Origin: Paraglaciecola polaris LMG 21857
GTDB lineage: Bacteria; Pseudomonadota; Gammaproteobacteria; Enterobacterales; Alteromonadaceae
DNA length: 64,000 nucleotides
Direction of reading: 5' to 3'
Assembly (NCBI RefSeq): GCF_000315055.1
Contig: NZ_BAER01000127.1
Location: forward strand, 62,001-126,000
How positions within the stretch are numbered: position 1 is the first letter of the stretch; each line of letters opens with the position of its first letter. Position numbers and translations under genes: made by a program. Shown piece after piece: positions 61,775-64,000 of this stretch. The notes below the pieces were generated by a model. The model had not been told where the DNA came from. It saw only the letters and a list, made by a program, of their open reading frames with translations, and did not search any database.

Positions 61775-64000
61775 TTAGAAGCGGTAAGTAGCACCTGCAG
61801 TAATACGGCGGTCTGTTAGGCCTTGGTAACACAACAGGGCACCTTCATTAATACAAGACTGCTCAACTTCAGACTCAGTGATGTTGACTGCTTCAATACC
61901 AATGTTCAACTGATCATTTACATCGTAATTGATGCTGGCATTAAGCTGTCCTCGGTCTTCTTGCACCACTGGGAAGCCCCAAGGAAGGCTTGAAGTACTG
62001 CCAAAGTCTGTTGAGCGGTACGCTTCACGCCATGTGTAACGCATACGAGCTGAAACACCATACTTTTCGTAGTAAAGCGTAAAGTTATAAGCATTTTCAG
62101 ATAGGTCAAGTAAGCCTTGTACAGCGGTTACGTTTATATCATCAACCCCCGTAGACAGTGCAAATACTGTGTTTGCACGACTCGTTGCGCCATTAACCGC
62201 TTCGCCACCCGAGAACTCTTGAATGGTATAGTTAGCAATAATACCGAAACCAGATGCCCAGCCTAAATCATCTTCAAAGCTCGCTAAGTCATATTGAAGG
62301 GCAAATTCAATCCCTTTCTGAGTGGTTTCCCCTGAATCATTGATTTGCGTAGTGGTCGGTACACAAACACCAACGCCTACTTCAGGACCAAATACGTTTA
62401 CATCCGCGATAGGGTTGAAAATACCGCCGCCTTCACACGGGTCGGTTATATCACGATAGCCAGTGACTGAATCTTCAAACGGGTTCGATTGTTGTTGTAC
62501 GAACAGGTCAGTACGTTTTTTATGGAAAAAACCAACACTAAGTACGCTTGCTTCAGAAAAATACCACTCAGCTGATAAATCGAATGAGGTTACTTCTTCA
62601 GGCTGTAAACCAGGGTTACCGATTGATACTGCCGGGTTAGGGCTAGTAGAAAAGGTAACAGAAGTAGACAGCTCATTAAAATCAGGACGACGAATGTCTT
62701 TACCCCAACCCGCGCGCACAACAACATCATCGTGCACATCAGCGACTAAGTTAATTCGAGGTAATACAAAGTTATAATCGCCCTTTGTTGTGACTTGTGA
62801 CACTAATTGATTTCCATCACCATCTTCAGTAATTGAGTTACCGGTTGATGTTACGTCAGTTTGAAGGTAACGAAGACCGAAGTTACCGCGAAACATACCA
62901 TGCTCAAAATTAGCTTGTGCATATAAAGCGTGGGTTTTTTCTTCGATATCAAAGAAACCAGCCGAACTTGATGTAGGAGCATCAATTGAAACTGAGCCAC
63001 CGTGCTGATCAATTGCATTTTGCAAAATAGCTAATGCACCATCTGGGTCAGAGGCAACGCGTTCTGCATCAAGAACTAAGAAGTCACGCACATACAACTC
63101 TCTACCATCGGCATCGTTAAAGTTGTCAGGGCCGGCAACAAGAAGCTCAGAGAAAAGATCGCCTGAGGGGCTATCAGCGATATCTCGCAAACCCACGTTT
63201 GAGCTAATTTCATCGAGCAGACTAGTTACTTTGCTGTAACGATAACCCACATCGACTGAGGTGATTATGCTATCTATATAGTAAGTAAAATCCGTACGGA
63301 AAGCATCTTCGCCATTTTCAGACTTATTTCGACCGATATTAACATCACGTAATACAACGTTAGCAGGGTCAAGTAGTTGCTCTGCAGTGGGCGCTGTCGC
63401 ATCACCTGTTGGAATACCAAAGGCTAATGCACCGCCAGTGAGGTCATATATGAAAGGCGTTCCATTCTCATTTGAATCATAAAGCTCAACCCAATCAGGA
63501 TTATCCGCATTGGCTGCATTTAATTCAGCATTTGCTAATAAGGTCGCTGAATCAAGAGGCGAATTAGGGTTGATAAAGTTAAGTGTAGTGTTAAAGCTTG
63601 GGGTGGTAGTATCAGAACTCGATGATGCTAGTTCTACACTGAATTTAAGATTTTCACCTGTCCATTCACCGCCTAATCTGTATATTTCGCTTTTGGTAAT
63701 ACGAGAGTTGGTATCACCTGAAAAGCGTAAGTTACCATCTGATCCGTCAGCGTCAAGTGGAATAACACCCTGCGTTGCCGCTTGTATACTGCCTAGATTC
63801 ACGCCATCTAAAGACCCGAAGTTAACGGTTTCAAAACCAGTTGGAGCGGCGAAGTCTTTAAGGCCGCTGATACCCGATGCTTGAATTCTTGAGCTTTCTT
63901 GTCTGCGCTCTTGGTCGTTAATCACAACGTCAAAGAAAAACTTGGTATTGTCATTGGGGGCGAATTCTAACGTACCGGCAAAGTTTTTGGTTTCGTATTC
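61775..64000 (-). CDS. TonB-dependent outer-membrane receptor, C-terminal part (runs off window end)
   Basis: The frame is open through base 64000, so at least 741 C-terminal codons are present and the signal peptide and plug lie beyond the window. Barrel motifs of the carbohydrate-type TonB receptors are clear: HALYAQANFEHGMFRGNFGLRYLQTDVT, VVRAGWGKDIRRPDFNELS, NPGLQPEEVTSFDLSAEWYFSEASVLSVGFF. The last strand is RRITAGATYRF with a terminal Phe for BAM recognition. It is convergent with the MATE gene and, by position, may feed the lyase/KduD locus with oligo-uronides. The substrate is unknown. Confidence 0.9.
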   Translation of the reverse strand, partial: EYETKNFAGTLEFAPNDNTKFFFDVVINDQERRQESSRIQASGISGLKDFAAPTGFETVNFGSLDGVNLGSIQAATQGVIPLDADGSDGNLRFSGDTNSRITKSEIYRLGGEWTGENLKFSVELASSSSDTTTPSFNTTLNFINPNSPLDSATLLANAELNAANADNPDWVELYDSNENGTPFIYDLTGGALAFGIPTGDATAPTAEQLLDPANVVLRDVNIGRNKSENGEDAFRTDFTYYIDSIITSVDVGYRYSKVTSLLDEISSNVGLRDIADSPSGDLFSELLVAGPDNFNDADGRELYVRDFLVLDAERVASDPDGALAILQNAIDQHGGSVSIDAPTSSSAGFFDIEEKTHALYAQANFEHGMFRGNFGLRYLQTDVTSTGNSITEDGDGNQLVSQVTTKGDYNFVLPRINLVADVHDDVVVRAGWGKDIRRPDFNELSTSVTFSTSPNPAVSIGNPGLQPEEVTSFDLSAEWYFSEASVLSVGFFHKKRTDLFVQQQSNPFEDSVTGYRDITDPCEGGGIFNPIADVNVFGPEVGVGVCVPTTTQINDSGETTQKGIEFALQYDLASFEDDLGWASGFGIIANYTIQEFSGGEAVNGATSRANTVFALSTGVDDINVTAVQGLLDLSENAYNFTLYYEKYGVSARMRYTWREAYRSTDFGSTSSLPWGFPVVQEDRGQLNASINYDVNDQLNIGIEAVNITESEVEQSCINEGALLCYQGLTDRRITAGATYRF

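Overview
The window looks like the chromosome of a marine, alga-associated gammaproteobacterium of the Alteromonadaceae, most likely Paraglaciecola/Glaciecola. The evidence is the gene content: an LpoA/RsmI pair, several TonB-dependent receptors, a two-domain PL6 alginate lyase whose active-site Lys/Arg fit the numbering I recall for Glaciecola chathamensis AlyGC, a PL17 oligoalginate lyase, SapC proteins next to a tryptophan-halogenase homologue, and OvoA. I saw no rRNA, tRNA, CRISPR array or insertion sequence.

Layout. 1-5.7 kb: housekeeping and miscellaneous genes (lpoA, rsmI, a DEDDh exonuclease, a 2OG-Fe oxygenase, a frameshifted alpha/beta hydrolase, an M19 dipeptidase). 5.9-18.3 kb: a sugar-uptake-like locus. 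A cytoplasmic GH36 alpha-galactosidase diverges from a TonB receptor that carries an in-frame amber codon; then come a tryptophan-halogenase-like flavoprotein, SapC, an SSS symporter, a glycerol-3-phosphate-dehydrogenase-like flavoprotein and a second SapC. An alpha-galactosyl-glycerol such as floridoside is an attractive but unproven substrate. 18.5-37.9 kb: a YghU glutathione transferase, an isoquinoline-1-oxidoreductase-type Mo/Fe-S enzyme, a CheX-REC protein, a GT2/TVP38/GT83 surface-glycan trio, the yqhC-yqhD pair, a diguanylate cyclase, a rimK operon, zntB, and ovoA preceded by a divergent glutamine-synthetase-like gene. 38.0-39.2 kb: a flavoprotein monooxygenase.

39.6-53.4 kb: the alginate locus. 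It has a DEH reductase-like SDR, a FadR-type regulator, a TonB-receptor remnant, PL6 lyase, an MFS uronate transporter, KDG kinase and PL17 lyase. Between them lie pntAA-pntAB-pntB, which may supply NADPH for DEH reduction, a small lipoprotein and a CDF metal exporter. 53.8-64.0 kb: a second uronate locus with a LacI regulator, SSS symporter, cytoplasmic heparinase-II-like lyase, KduD, a MATE transporter and the C-terminal part of a TonB receptor that runs off the end.

How the genes fit together: PL6 and PL17 would cut alginate to unsaturated monomers outside the cytoplasm. The MFS carrier would import DEH, the SDR would reduce it to KDG with NADPH, and KdgK would phosphorylate KDG; KDPG aldolase is not in the window. 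Palindromes in front of the lyase and regulator genes suggest shared control. The most interesting items are the GS-like gene beside ovoA, the halogenase/SapC/symporter/GH36 cluster, the second lyase-KduD locus, and the decayed TonB receptors.
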